DNA from: Macrotis lagotis
Taxonomy: Eukaryota; Chordata; Mammalia; Peramelemorphia; Peramelidae
Assembly: GCF_037893015.1 (NCBI RefSeq)
Contig: NC_133658.1
Location: forward strand, 255,348,397 to 255,412,396
DNA: 64,000 nt
Reading direction: 5' to 3'
A program made the translations under genes and the position numbers. Position 1 is the stretch's first letter; each line of letters begins with the position of its first letter. Positions 53,905-64,000 of the stretch are shown in pieces. The notes below the pieces were generated by a model. The model was not told the DNA's origin. It was given only the letters and a program-made list of their open reading frames with translations, and did not search any database.

Positions 53905-54435
53905 AGATATTTTGGACTTTTGGAAGACCATGAACAAAAAACAAGAAACAAGAACTGAATGTCCTTTTTATGTGTATGCAAATTAATTTGGAACTTGAAG
54001 GAAAAGTGAAAAATGAAACCTGGGCTGGGAACCTTAGGCCTGCATCAACACCATGCATCCTGGATATTATAGCCAAGATATGGGAGGATGTCTGTGAGTC
54101 TCCAGTGCATTCAGCAACCAAGTTCATTTCATTTTACTGCTTCATTTTTGGTGGCATTCTCCACAATAATACTAGGAAATAGTGGGCCAAGGGAGACCAG
54201 AAATTGCAGTCAGAAAACAAAATACAATTTTAATATATTTTTCCAGAAGTTTCCATTTTAAATGAAAAAGAAATCTCCAGCAACATGGCTCAATAGAATG
54301 AGGTTTTTTTTTAGGCAGACTTGTTATTTTTTTTTTGTCTCTGTAGGTATAGAAAAAGTCTCTATATGCTCATCTGACTAAAGAGATATGCCAAGGCTAC
54401 CTGTACATATGTTTTCATTCCCTTCTTTCTTTCTC
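53905..54435. other. Single-copy sequence
   Basis: No repeat recognised. Overlapping frames occur on both strands at 53,903-54,182 with no known motif. Confidence 0.4.
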
Positions 54436-55250
54436 CCTTAGCTGATTTGCTTCCTGCATGGAGGGTTCTTGTGTTTCTCTTTGTATCATTTTGGCTCCTC
54501 GTACTAAAAGCCACATCCTGTTATGTTTGGTTGCTAGGTGGAGAAATGTTATCACGGGCTTCAGCAATAATTTATCCATCGAGCTGGAGGAGCTGTCATG
54601 TACTTCTGACAGTGAGCTGCGGCACTTTATCAGCCCGCCTGTAAATCAGCCGTGTGTGGGTGCAGATGCCAGCAATGTTTGATCTCTCTCAGACACTCTA
54701 ATAATCTGCTTTTGTCTGATTGATTCCTTCACATTACCAAGCACATTGCAACGGAGAGGAGAGTGCCCTCTGTTTATCTCTCTTGGTCATCTGCTCGAGG
54801 GCAGCAGGGCAGAAAACGTTGTTCTCACCGAGATGTAAGAGTTTTTGGAATTAGGGGCTTTACATCATATCCTGGAGCAGGTTTAGTTCAATAAATCAAT
54901 GATAGCAGAATTGAATGCACTATAAATACCTCAAACCATATCTCTTACAAGAATGTAAGAGTAATTCATAGAAACAGGAAAGGTAACTTTGCTGGAAAGA
55001 ATTATGACCCCTACAAGCTAGAGACATGCAGGTCTCTTTACTGTTCATGTTTGCATCTTACCCCTTGAACTTTGGGGAAGAAATCCACTGCTCACTAGCA
55101 TTTGCTTTCAGGCGGTGTAAAGGGAAAAAAATTGAGTTGAACAGATCCTGTCGGAATTGATCACTGCTTTTCAATCTAAAAACAAGTTTTTCTACATTTC
55201 TGTCAGCTTCTGTTACATATGGTAGAACTTTATGCACTGTGTCAAATGGT
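54436..55250. other. Candidate conserved noncoding element
   Basis: About 0.8 kb free of repeats, moderately GC-rich, with high sequence complexity, unlike the surrounding decayed DNA. The core 54,540-54,830 contains CCATCGAGCTGGAGGAGC, CCCGCCTGTAAATCAGCC, CTCTAATAATCTGC, TGATTGATTCC (PBX/TALE-like) and CTCGAGGGCAGCAGG. Retained CpGs (54,590-54,660) suggest selection. Two short overlapping frames (54,447-54,682) are in different phases and look incidental. Alternative: an unrecognised exon of an RNA gene. Confidence 0.45.
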
Positions 55251-55800
55251 GCTGGGCATCATAAGAGAAGGCATTGAGCTCAGTCATTTGATGTTTTATG
55301 TGTCAATTCTCCTTCTTCCTCTACCCCAAGGAAGGATGGCCACCATCTCACTATTTTAATGGCTCCTACAGTGGATCACCTTCCCTCTTTCCTTTCACTT
55401 TCTTGGAACTCTAATTGTTATCTGAGAGTTAGGGGCACATTTCATCCATACTCGGCATGCACGAGCTACATTGAAAGCCCTGAGCTTATTACTGCTTTGA
55501 GCATCTCTTTAGCTCATTGTGCTATGACCCTGGAGCAGAAGCAGACTCAAATTCCTGACCCATCTGAAAGCAGAGGTCAGGATATATTGTAGATGTGATT
55601 GACTAAATCTCATCGGAGGGAAGGATTTTGTTGTAGCATCCTCTTCTCGGGTGACGGGAACATGGAATTCACTTAAAGAAGCCATCCAGGGCAGAAAATG
55701 ACTTGAGTTGCCTGCACATTGTGTATGGAACATTCTGTAAACAGACTGTATGATGTGATTCTTTGTAAGACTGCTGCTTTTGCTTATTTTCGTTGAAGAG
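55251..55800. other. Single-copy sequence continuing the candidate element
   Basis: Repeat-free. CpG-containing patches occur at 55,440-55,470 and 55,607-55,665 (TCTCATCGGAGGG, TCTCGGGTGACGGG). Frames on both strands are short and overlapping. Confidence 0.35.
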
Positions 55801-55807
55801 CCTGGAT

Positions 55808-56665
55808 ATATTTTCTTTTTTTTTTTAATTTTTTAAATTTTTTTCTTTAGAAAGATTTTATTAATTTTGAGTTTTATAATTTCCCCCCCTCCTTCTTGCT
55901 CCCCTCCCCCCACAGAAGGCACTCTGTTAGGGCTCTTTTCTTTTTTAGTAGAAGGCATTCTGTTAGTCTTTACATTGCTTCCATGCTATACATTGATCTA
56001 AGTTGAATGTGATGAGAGAGGAATCATATCCTTAAGGAAGAAAAAAAGTATAAGAGAGCAAAATTACATAATAAGACAATGGTTTTCCCCCCTAAAGTGA
56101 AGGTAATAGTCTTTGGGCTTTTTTCAAACTCCACAATTCTTTCTCTGGATACAGATGCTATTCTCCCTCACAGATAGCCCAAAATTGTCCCTGATTGTTG
56201 CACTGATGGAATGCGCAAGTCCATCAATGTAGATCATCACCCCCATGTTGCTGTTAGGTGTACAATGTTTTTCTGGTTCTGCTCATCTTGCTCAGCATCA
56301 GTTCATGCAAATACTTCCAGGCTTCCCTGAATTTCCACCCCTCTTGGTTTCTTTATTAGTGTTCCCTGACATACATATACCACAGTTTGTTAAGCCATTC
56401 TCCAATTGAAGGACATTTAATTTCCAATTCTTTGCCACTGCGAATAGGGCTGCTATGGATATTTTTGTGCAAGTGATGTTTTTACCCTTTTACATCATCT
56501 CTTCAGGGTATAGACCCAATAGTGCTATTGCTGGATCAAAGGGTATACACATTTTTGTTGCCCTTTGGGCATAATTGCAAATTGCTCTCCAGAAAGGTTG
56601 GATGAGTTCACAGCTCCACCAACAATGTATTAGTGTCCCAGATTTCCCACATCCCTTCCAACATT
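55808..56665 (-). mobile_element. LINE-1 3' end (ORF2 C-terminus and 3'UTR)
   Basis: Poly-T-rich end at 55,815, C-rich 3'UTR, and the minus frame 56,726-56,490 containing GCGKSGTLIHCWWSCELIQP and IPFDPAIALLGLYPEEMM. Very close to the L1 at 37.7 kb, so probably the same subfamily. The 3'UTR has an internal partial duplication (GAAGGCACTCTGTTAG / GAAGGCATTCTGTTAG at 55,914 and 55,953). Confidence 0.88.
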
Positions 56666-57000
56666 GTGGATCTAAACTTTTTAAATGTAGATATTGTCTT
56701 CTTTGAGGAAGATTACTATCCTCCATGTCTTAGGCTGTGGTCTTGCAAATTGCCATTGCCAAAAAATATTTCTTTGCTGGATTGCCAGCCTTCTAGTGTT
56801 TATCTGTTCCACGTTTAGTAAAGTTAGATCTTGGATAACACATAATCAGTGTTTCTAAGTATTTCTAGTCAGTTTCTGTCAGAATTTGCATGCTATTGCC
56901 ATAGCCTTTAAGACTCAGGATCCTTGATACTTTCAAGAGACATTGTAGGGTACATCACTTTAATATTTATTACTACTTTCCCTATAAAGAATTAAATATT
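56666..57000. other. Single-copy sequence
   Basis: Flanks the L1 5' truncation point. No matching target duplication with the poly-T side was found. No gene. Confidence 0.4.
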
Positions 57001-57004
57001 ACAA

Positions 57005-57170
57005 GTCTTATTTTTCCCATTATACCTATGAGAAAGCTGAGATTCAGAGAAGAAAAAGATGTATCTATAGTCAGATTGACATTTATAGTTATGTAGTTAC
57101 ATACATGTTGGAGATGGAATTCAAATATGGGTCTCCTGATTCCAAGTGCAATACTATTTTCACTATTGAA
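57005..57170 (-). mobile_element. MIR fragment
   Basis: 'TTTTTCCCATTATACCTATGAGAAAGCTGAG', 'GGAGATGGAATTCAAATATGGGTCTCCTGATTCC' in antisense MIR order. Confidence 0.6.
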
Positions 57171-57269
57171 TTCTTAATTAGTTCTTGTTGAATTTAATTG
57201 AATTTGTTGAATTAAATAATTCCCCTCCAGGAACCTGGAAAACTTTCGAAATTACCATAATCACAATGG

Positions 57270-57690
57270 AAAGATTACTGATTTAGAATTGTTCTGAGTT
57301 AGACCATTTTGAATCCAAAGAGCTGAGTTTGAATTTCAGCTATGGCATTTACTATCAGGGGATATACTAAAGCCAACTCATGCTAGGTATCATAGAACAT
57401 ATTGTTAAACTTTCAGTGTGAGCATTTACACCTCAAAAATAGTTTGCTATTTTGTGATTTAGACATAAGAAAAATGATGGGGAAAGTATAAATAATTCAG
57501 AGTAAATATAAAGGCATCTCATGCATAAATTTCCCTTTTGAGAACTGGTTGTTAAACATTTACCAGCACCTTCCTATTTACTGACCTTGAGCAAGTCACT
57601 GCTTCTCTCTGAATCTCAGTTTCCTAATTTAGAGAATGAGGGGATTGAACTGAATGATCTCAAGGTTTTTTCCTACTTTAAAACTTATGA
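57270..57690 (+). mobile_element. MIR/THER1 CORE-SINE split by a 210-bp insert
   Basis: First half to about 57,357 ('AAAGAGCTGAGTTTGAATTTCAGCTATGGCATTTACT'). Second half from about 57,572 ('GACCTTGAGCAAGTCACTGC...CTCAGTTTCCTAATTTAGAG'). The insert contains GAGAACTGGTTGTTAAACATTTACC near its end and is flanked by ATTTACT repeats. Confidence 0.55.
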
Positions 57691-57692
57691 TC

Positions 57693-57871
57693 TTGGGGTG
57701 GCTAGGTGGCACAGTGGATAGAGCCCCAGCCCTGGAGTCAGGAGTACCTGAGTTCAAATCCAACCTCAGACACTTAATAATTACCTAGCTGTGTGACCTT
57801 GGGCAAGCCACTTAACCCCATTTGCCTTGCAAGAACCTAAACAAACAAACAAGCAAATAAATAAATAAATA
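57693..57871 (+). mobile_element. tRNA-derived SINE
   Basis: TTGGGGTGGCTAGGTGGCAC to a composite tail (CAAA)n(TAAA)n. Flanks AAACTTATGATC (57,681) and AAACTTACTATC (57,872) are a probable target duplication. 57,890-58,320 following it is single-copy. Confidence 0.9.
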
Positions 57872-58324
57872 AAACTTACTATCATATGATTTACTTCAGG
57901 ACCTAGTACACTTTCTTTTGTAGTTCATAAACATTTGAACCACAGCTGCTTTATCTCAAATATCTGTTTATTCACAAGCAGTAGTTAACTGCTATCCATT
58001 ATAATTACATGGAAAATGTGTGCATTTACTTTGACACCAAAATCCAACATAAAAAAAGACATTAGGATAACTCCAGATAACCAGGTTCATGAAAATGATC
58101 TCTTTTCATTGATATCATTATAATTCTTGAACAGAAAAAAAAAATGGAAGGAATGATCCCTTTAAAAGTTTATATTCTCAGATGAATAATGTAAACATTT
58201 GCCCAGTTTTTTGCTGGTATTAGGATACCCAACAAAGATTCTGGACATCAGGAGGAAAGAAATGTAATAGAAAGTATTATTTTGAATGGGTCAAACCTAT
58301 GATATTCAGAAAAGACACTGACTT

Positions 58325-58500
58325 GTTCTGACTTGGTGAAACAGAAAGAGTACAGGATATTGGTCAATGGATATAGGTTTAAATTTTAGCTTGATCACCC
58401 ACTTACTATATGACCTTGTGAAAGTTACTTCTTATCCTCTTTTGTCCTTAGTTTCTTCATTTATAAAATTAGTTATAGTCTATGAGTTTTTGAGATCTAT
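58325..58500 (+). mobile_element. MIR CORE-SINE
   Basis: 'GAAACAGAAAGAGTACAGG', 'CACTTACTATATGACCTTGTGAAAGTTAC', 'CTTAGTTTCTTCATTTATAAAATTAG' in plus order. Confidence 0.65.
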
Positions 58501-58639
58501 TATTTTATGTACAATTTTGGTCATGAAACTAGATAAACTATAGAGAAGCGAATTGGAAAAGATCATAGTGGATAAGGATGATGTGAATGAAGATGACATA
58601 AAAAATTAGACTTAAAAGATTCAAAATCAAATTGTACCT

Positions 58640-59065
58640 GAGACAACATAGTAAAAACATTAAAATGTGTCTTTGTTCACCAGTAGATAGAACTGAACCT
58701 GGTCTCAGACCCTTACCAGATGTGCGACCCTGACAAGTCACTTGACCTGTTTATCTTAATTCCCTCATTAGGACAAATAAATGTCAGAGTGAGTAGAGCA
58801 CTAGCCCTGAAGTCAGGAGAACCTGAGTTCAAATTCAGCCTCATACACTTATTAGTTTAGTAATTTAAGCCTGATTGCCTCACATCCAGGGCCCTCTTCA
58901 GTCTTCTTGATCCATATCTGGCCACTGCTTCCAGATGACTCTGGAGGAAAAAATGAAGTGGGTGACTTTGCACAGCACCCCCTCACCCAAACTCAATTCA
59001 CATTCATGTCCTGGCATCACCTTCTTGGTGTCATGATTGTTTTTGAGAATGAAGGACAAGAAACA
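58640..59065 (+). mobile_element. tRNA-derived SINE pieces and an RTE-tailed SINE
   Basis: 58,680-58,775 is SINE body ('GGTCTCAGACCCTTACCAGATGTGCGACCCTGACAAG'). 58,780-59,065 is another SINE: head GTGAGTAGAGCACTAGCCCTG, then 'GATTGCCTCACATCCAGGGCCCTCTTCAG', 'GATGACTCTGGAGGAAAAAATGAAG', 'TTGAGAATGAAGGACAAGAAAC'. The second joins the common tRNA head to the RTE-type tail. Confidence 0.75.
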
Positions 59066-59069
59066 TGTT

Positions 59070-59212
59070 CATAATCAGTTTCTTCAACTATAAAATGATG
59101 ATAATGATAGCAATTCCTTCCCAGGGTTGTTATGAGAATCAAATGAAATAATGAAATAATCTTTGTAAAGTGCTTAGCATGGTCCCTGGCATAGTGTAGG
59201 TGTTTTATATAC
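59070..59212 (+). mobile_element. CORE-SINE 3' part
   Basis: 'TCAGTTTCTTCAACTATAAAATGATG', 'CCCAGGGTTGTTATGAGAATCAAATG', 'GTAAAGTGCTTAGCATGGTCCCTGGC'. Ends in the TA microsatellite. Confidence 0.78.
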
Positions 59213-59217
59213 ATACA

Positions 59218-59278
<61 letters not shown>

Positions 59279-59290
59279 CTGTATATATGT
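59207..59290. repeat. (TA)n microsatellite
   Basis: A perfect core of about 25 TA units (59,225-59,274), flanked by TATG/TACA variants. Confidence 0.96.
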
Positions 59291-59294
59291 ACTT

Positions 59295-60140
59295 CCTGCC
59301 TTCCCCCTTCCTTCTCTATAAAGTGAGGGAGTTAAAATATCCAAAGGCTTCCCCAGCTATAATATTTTCCTATTGAAGGCTTTTTCTAGCTCTCACAGTC
59401 TTCTGTTGAAGGGCTTAAGTTCTCATTTAGATCTAGAATTTTATTGAAATTCCAGTGGCCACTTGGGTGGATGCAGTCTGATGTAAGGGATGTGAAATGG
59501 GCATAAATAAATTAGGATCTGTCTAGATATATTTATAAATTCTGTTTCTGAAGTGAGAAATGATGTGTTTTAGAATCTGAAAAACCCTCCTGAGACCTTG
59601 TTCCCATGTATGCTTGGCTCCTATGGTTGCCAATTTTGGTTTGAAGTTGCCAGACTCAATGAAATCAAGCCAAATTATGCCATCTTAAGGGCTAGGTTGG
59701 AAAACTGGATTGTATAGAACAGAGATTTTTAACTAGTTATTGTGAAGTCATAAATGACATTGGTAACTGGGATCCTGGTGGCAAAAGGATGGAAGGTTAA
59801 TATGGAAAGGGGTGGGCACCACTACTAAATTGATCTCTTTTCCTTGATAATAGCTTTTAACAACTCAGAAAAGAGATCAATAGGTTTAGGCTACCTCTTG
59901 GTAAGAGGATCAGTATGGATTATTGGGAGATCACAGAATCACCAAATTCCTTAATCAACTACTCCAATCATTGTCATACTTTTTTTAGTTGTATTACCTT
60001 ATCAGTAAAATAAGTTTTGAGATAAATCCACTATCTGTATATTATTACCTATTCAGAAATTATGTAGTATATATGTGTATATGTATGTGTATGTATACAC
60101 GCATTTTTGTGTATGCATGTGTTTGTGCTCATACATATTC
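59295..60140. other. Single-copy sequence
   Basis: No gene or clear element. A TATG/TGTG-rich patch lies at 60,065-60,130. Confidence 0.4.
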
Positions 60141-60144
60141 ATCT

Positions 60145-60345
60145 TTTTTTGTTAGGTACTTATTCAGTTCATGACCCCATTTGAAGTTTTCTTGGCAAAG
60201 ATAATAGAGTGGTATGCCATTTTCTTCTCCAACTCATTTTACATATGAGGAACTGAGGCAAATAGGGTTAAATGAGTTGCTCAAAGACACACAGACAATT
60301 AAGTACCTGAGGTTGGAGTTGAACTCTGGATGATGAATCTTCCTG
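60145..60345 (-). mobile_element. Marsupial SINE with Bov-B/RTE-like tail
   Basis: 'TTGTTAGGTACTTATTCAGTTCATGACCCCATTTGAAGTTTTCTTGGC', 'GAGGAACTGAGGCAAATAGGG', 'TTAAGTACCTGAGGTTGGAGTTGAAC' in pieces. Followed by (TTA)n at 60,367-60,388. Confidence 0.72.
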
Positions 60346-60419
60346 ACTAGATATGTTATACTAATAATTATATTATTATTATTATTATAAAGTTATATAT
60401 AATTCAAAAAATTTTTAAA

Positions 60420-60870
60420 TATGAGATAAATATAAAATGATATTTGATCCTGGAGTCATTAGGGAGCCATTGGAGAGTATTTTTGGGTAGGGAAGTAACA
60501 AGAAAAGACTTGAAATTTAGGAAAATCCCCTTGGCAGTCAGGTGGTAGGTGAATTGGAGTGGGGAGTTACATAAGATAGAGATATAATTCAGGAAAGCAT
60601 TCCAGTGGTTAAGGTGAGAAGTGATGAAGGCCTGAACTTGGGTGGTGGCTGAGACAGGAGAAAAAAGGGGATGCAGTGAGAGCTGTGGAGAACTGACAAG
60701 GTTTGGCAGCTGATTGGATTGGAGTAGAATGAGAGAGTAGGAGAAATTCAGTATAACAGGGAGGCTAAGAGAACTCAGTGACTGGACAGATGGTGTTATC
60801 CTCAACAGTAATAGCTAAATTTGGAAGATGATTGGGTTTTGGAGGAAAGAGAATGTAAGGATGTTTTCTA
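60420..60870 (+). mobile_element. Ancient interspersed repeat, 3' half
   Basis: 'GGAGTCATTAGGGAGCCATTGGAG', 'GTTAAGGTGAGAAGTGATGAAGGCCTGAAC', 'TCAACAGTAATAGCTAAATTTGG'. Same family as 39,956-41,300; together they cover much of a long element. The next 60,871-61,420 shows nothing I recognise. Confidence 0.5.
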
Positions 60871-61424
60871 TCTATATCCATTCATGCTTACTCATACTTT
60901 GCATCTTATTTTGTTCCTTCCAACATAAAAAGAGGAGAGACAAGACTTATCAGTCAATGATTCCTAGTGCAAAGCCCATGAAAGGGTGGTAGCGCAGCCT
61001 CAAGATGTAGGATTCTAGGAAAAAGGGTCTGGAACAAAATCTTCCTAGGGGATATGAGTAGTGGTTAGCTTATGTTTAGCTTTTGTTACAACAGCCCTGC
61101 GGGGCTAATGCCCAGATCAGAAAAGGGAAGATTGGGAGCTTGAACAACAGAAGAATGATAGAATAGAGAATAGCATTAGGGGAAATAAATGTACCTGTGA
61201 TTGTACTGGAGACAAGTCCCATGATTGTCTATCATGAGAAGGATGGAATGCAACCTATATTATTACCCTTTGTTTGGTTGAACTTAAGATCAGACCCTGG
61301 CTTTTGATTTTGGAGACCATTAGTTTAGCCCAGCTTCACTTAAACAGGATTCCACTGTACAACATGCCTGAATCTGACCTGAGGTAATATAATCTTAACA
61401 TGAAGCTCATTTCACTTTTAAACT

Positions 61425-62040
61425 AATTGTTATGAACTCTTTCCTTATATCAAAATGTTATCTATTTCCTCAATACTTTCATTCATTGAGTCTAGTTCTG
61501 TCCTCCAGGGGCAGAAAAGGCCAAGACCTCTCACTGTATCCTGTTCCATCTCCAGTTATCCCTTTCTACATCTAGCCTTGCTTACTTACTTATACTTAAA
61601 TACTCATTCTCTCTAAACTAAATATTCACATTCAACCAAAGTGGCTCCTCTAAGGTCATCTGAGTCCAGTGACCAGATAGGGTTTATTTTTGTCCTTTCC
61701 ATAACCCTCCCTTTACTTAAAAATTCAATTGACTTGCAAATCATGACTTCACCTCCTGGTCAAGATCCTCTTTAAGAACAAGGATCATCAACAAGTCTCC
61801 AAGTTCAGGCAGGAGAATTCTAAAAACTCTCTTTTACATGACAGCCCTTCAAATCCTTGAAGATTTCTGTAATAATCCTTTGACTTCTCTTTTTCTGGTC
61901 AAACACTTTTCTTTCCTTGTACTTATCTTTGTTAGTCATAGTCTTCAATTCTCTTACCATTCTGATTGTTTTTTTCTCATGCCACCTAGCCAATGTCCTG
62001 ATGCACTAGAAACTTATGTCAGTGTTCTATAGTATTTTAA
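61425..62040 (-). mobile_element. CR1/L3-type LINE 3' fragment
   Basis: 'TAGTTCTGTCCTCCAGGGGCAGAAAAGG' (cf. 29.6 kb) and 'ATGACAGCCCTTCAAATCCTTGAAGATTTCTG' occur in antisense CR1/L3 order. Interrupted by diverged sequence (61,560-61,820). Confidence 0.5.
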
Positions 62041-62680
62041 AGGATTCAAGAAGATAACTTAGTTTGTCTGTGGTTGTTCCATGATAGTCTCCTTACCTCT
62101 TTATTCCCCTCTTAAAGCATCCCATTATCCTTTCTTTGTTAAGGAATTCTCTGGAATTCTCTTTCCTCCTAGGCATCCATCCTTGTATACTATTCCTATG
62201 GAAGCTTATCCTCAGTTGTTTGTAACCAGTGTCTGCTAAAGTGTGAACTGATAACCTGAACATGTTATTCCTCTCATGGCTGCTTTTATTTGATAACTAC
62301 TTAAAAATACTAGAAAAGCTGTAAGTCATTATACAGTTACTCTTTAATGATGAAATTTCAAAACATCACTGTACTCAGCTTAGGAGATGCTTTTGGTCAG
62401 GAAATTCTACTTGGTGCTGCTTGGTTCTCACCAGGTGGGGTAGATCTCCCCCTCCCATTCTCTCCAATCCCCCATGCATACAAATTTACCCTAGTTGTAG
62501 GTGTCAAGATTTCCTATTCCATTGGAATAAAATACTGACTTGTATTTGAGAAAAACATTGATGTAAAACATATTCAGGTTTAAACCTATAATAGGTCTGA
62601 TTTTGATCATCTTTTGGAAGTTAAAAATAACTTGTTATTATCTTTTGGTTTTAAATTAACTAGATTTCCCCCATATCCTC
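62041..62680. other. Single-copy sequence
   Basis: No gene. The open frame 62,347-62,538 has no recognised motif. CTGGAATTCTCT-like short direct repeats at 62,146-62,165. Confidence 0.4.
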
Positions 62681-62740
62681 TTTTTCATATATATATATGT
62701 ATATGAGAATAACCATATATAATATGTATTTATTTGTGTA

Positions 62741-62790
<50 letters not shown>
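62681..62790. repeat. (TA)n microsatellite, bipartite
   Basis: Short (AT)n at 62,685-62,700 and a long perfect run at 62,745-62,790, joined by AT-rich DNA. Confidence 0.95.
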
Positions 62791-62793
<3 letters not shown>

Positions 62794-62949
62794 CTTTCCA
62801 TCTAAAAAAAAGACAAAAAGAGAAGCAAAAGAAATTCAGCAAAACTGATCAACACATAAAAATAATCTAGCATTTTATGCAATGTTCTGTATTGTGGACT
62901 CTCTTCCCCTATTCTGTAAAGGAATTGTGGAAGATGTATTTTCATATCT

Positions 62950-63360
62950 TTCTATGGGACCATGCTTTTTTTTTTGGTTATTTTGAAGCATTTATTTTGA
63001 TTGTTTTGTGCTCCATTTACATTGTTGTAGTCACTGTTTATGCTATTTTCCCCAACTCTGTTTACTTCACTTTGTATTAGTTCACATAAGTTTTTCCTGC
63101 TCTTCTGTATTCATAATATTCATCATTTCTTATAGCACAGTAATATTCCATTATATTCATATTCCACAATTTATTTAGCTGTTCTCCAATTGATGGGCAT
63201 CAGCTTTGCTTTTAGTTATTTGCTAACACAGAAAGTGCTGCTGTAAATATTTTGGTGGGAGATGGAGCCTTCCTTTCGGACTATGACTTCTTTGGTGGTG
63301 TAGGCCTAGCAATGAATTTCTGGTCTCTTTATCTACATAATTCGCTCTACCAACAACATA
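62950..63360 (-). mobile_element. LINE-1 3' fragment
   Basis: 'TCATTTCTTATAGCACAGTAATATTCCATTATATTCATATTCCACAATTTATTTAGC', 'TCTCCAATTGATGGGCATC', 'GCTGCTGTAAATATTTTGG', 'GTGTAGGCCTAGCAATGAATTTCTGG' in pieces follow antisense L1 order. 63,400-63,500 may be an L2 piece. Confidence 0.75.
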
Positions 63361-63504
63361 TTCATGAGTTACCTAAGAAGGCTTTTTGAAAGGAACAAGA
63401 TAACTCTGTGAAGGCTTATATGTGTTTCCTTGTTCACAGGGTTCATCTCCCTTCTCTTAGCTTTGTCTAGCTCATCCCCCCATATCTAGAATGCACTCTT
63501 CTCT

Positions 63505-63655
63505 CAGGATCTAATCTAATCTAATCCAATGAACATTTATTATGTGCCTACTATTTGCCAGGCTCTGTGTTACGAGGATACAAAATAAAAAGAACGACTG
63601 TCCTTGCCCTCATGGAGTTTATAATATATTGAGAGAGACAGAACATCAAAGGAGA
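63505..63655 (+). mobile_element. Ancient interspersed repeat, 5' part
   Basis: 'CAATGAACATTTATTATGTGCC', 'TACTATTTGCCAGGCTCTGTG', 'CTGTCCTTGCCCTCATGGAGTTTATAATATATTGAGAGAGACAG' in pieces. Starts with a short (ATCTA)n run (63,511-63,527). Confidence 0.55.
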
Positions 63656-63675
63656 TAAGAGGGGTATCTTATTCT

Positions 63676-63829
63676 TTTTTTTTTAGGCTTTTGCAAGGCA
63701 AATGGGGTTAAGTGGCTTGCCCAAGGCCACACAGCTAGGTAATTATTAAGTGTCTGAGACTGGATTTGAACCCAGGTACTCCTGACTCCAGGGCCAGTGC
63801 TTTATCCACTGTACCACCTAGCCACCCCA
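63676..63829 (-). mobile_element. tRNA-derived SINE with perfect 16-bp target duplication
   Basis: TTTTTTTAGGCTTTTGCAAGG to CCACCTAGCCACCCCA. Perfect AGGGGTATCTTATTCT at 63,660-63,675 and 63,830-63,845. 63,846-64,000 shows nothing further. Confidence 0.95.
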
Positions 63830-64000
63830 AGGGGTATCTTATTCTGAGGAAGTGAAACAGGTAAAGCAGCAGATGTAGAGTGAAGTGAGCTAAAAAATCT
63901 AGTTTCTGTCCTCTATGAAGGAAAGCATTGGCAAGAGTTGGGTATAAAATCCTCCAGCCTACCAATCAGGATCTCGAGTTTACTCCAAGGCTTTGCTCAG

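Noticed and set aside
53903..54182. Opposed frames as possible gene
   Set aside because: No motif, short, and overlapping on both strands.
54447..54682. Two overlapping plus frames as coding exon
   Set aside because: They occupy different phases, contain no known motif and lack splice-supported context; a noncoding element is the better reading.
2424..63829. Recurring similar 150-bp units as a CRISPR-like or satellite array
   Set aside because: They are dispersed, in both orientations, each with its own target duplication and A-tail, which defines SINEs.
1..64000. An operon, defence system or other undescribed multi-gene system
   Set aside because: The window has vertebrate repeat content throughout and no clustered intact genes; nothing supports such a system.

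Overview
This window is AT-rich vertebrate DNA without a convincing functional protein-coding gene. It looks like marsupial intergenic or deep intronic sequence. Three things point there. First, there are more than twenty copies of a tRNA-derived SINE with the head GGCAGCTAGGTGGCACAGTGGATAGAGC and the internal motif TTAATAATTACCTAGCTGTGTG, which I know as typical of marsupials (MAR1/WSINE-type). Second, there are several HAL1 (half-LINE-1) elements. Third, there is an RTE-like LINE 3' end and SINEs sharing its 3' tail. Species cannot be fixed from the sequence alone. Family names are from memory and were not checked against a repeat library.

Layout. 1-7.3 kb: minus-strand LINE-1/HAL1 material, including an L1 3' end with a second short L1 nested in it (3305-4585) and a near full-length HAL1 (4586-7101). 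7.3-10.8 kb: mostly single-copy sequence with a SINE whose tail matches the RTE element, and a CR1/L3 fragment. 10.8-11.8 kb: a GC- and CpG-rich island of foreign composition, an intronless, frameshifted minus-strand copy of PEX10 (processed pseudogene). 11.8-22.4 kb: single-copy DNA with MIR, SINE, HAL1, L2 and L1 pieces. 22.4-29.7 kb: dense repeats, including a HAL1 carrying three SINE insertions, L2, and the RTE-like 3' end. 29.7-36.2 kb: mostly single-copy. 36.3-39.8 kb: a plus-strand HAL1 split by a 5'-truncated L1 with a visible 10-bp target duplication. 39.9-54 kb: ancient repeats, SINEs, an L1-in-L1 nest (46.9-48.8 kb) and microsatellites. 54.2-55.8 kb: a repeat-free block that looks like a conserved noncoding element. 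55.8-64 kb: L1 3' ends, MIR, CR1/L3 and SINEs.

The long open frames are all explained by LINE ORF1/ORF2 remnants, the PEX10 copy, microsatellites or chance. No CRISPR array, rRNA gene, intact tRNA gene or phage/bacterial system is visible. The most informative items are the PEX10 retrocopy, the datable nested insertions with target-site duplications, the SINE/LINE shared tail, and the single-copy candidate regulatory blocks.
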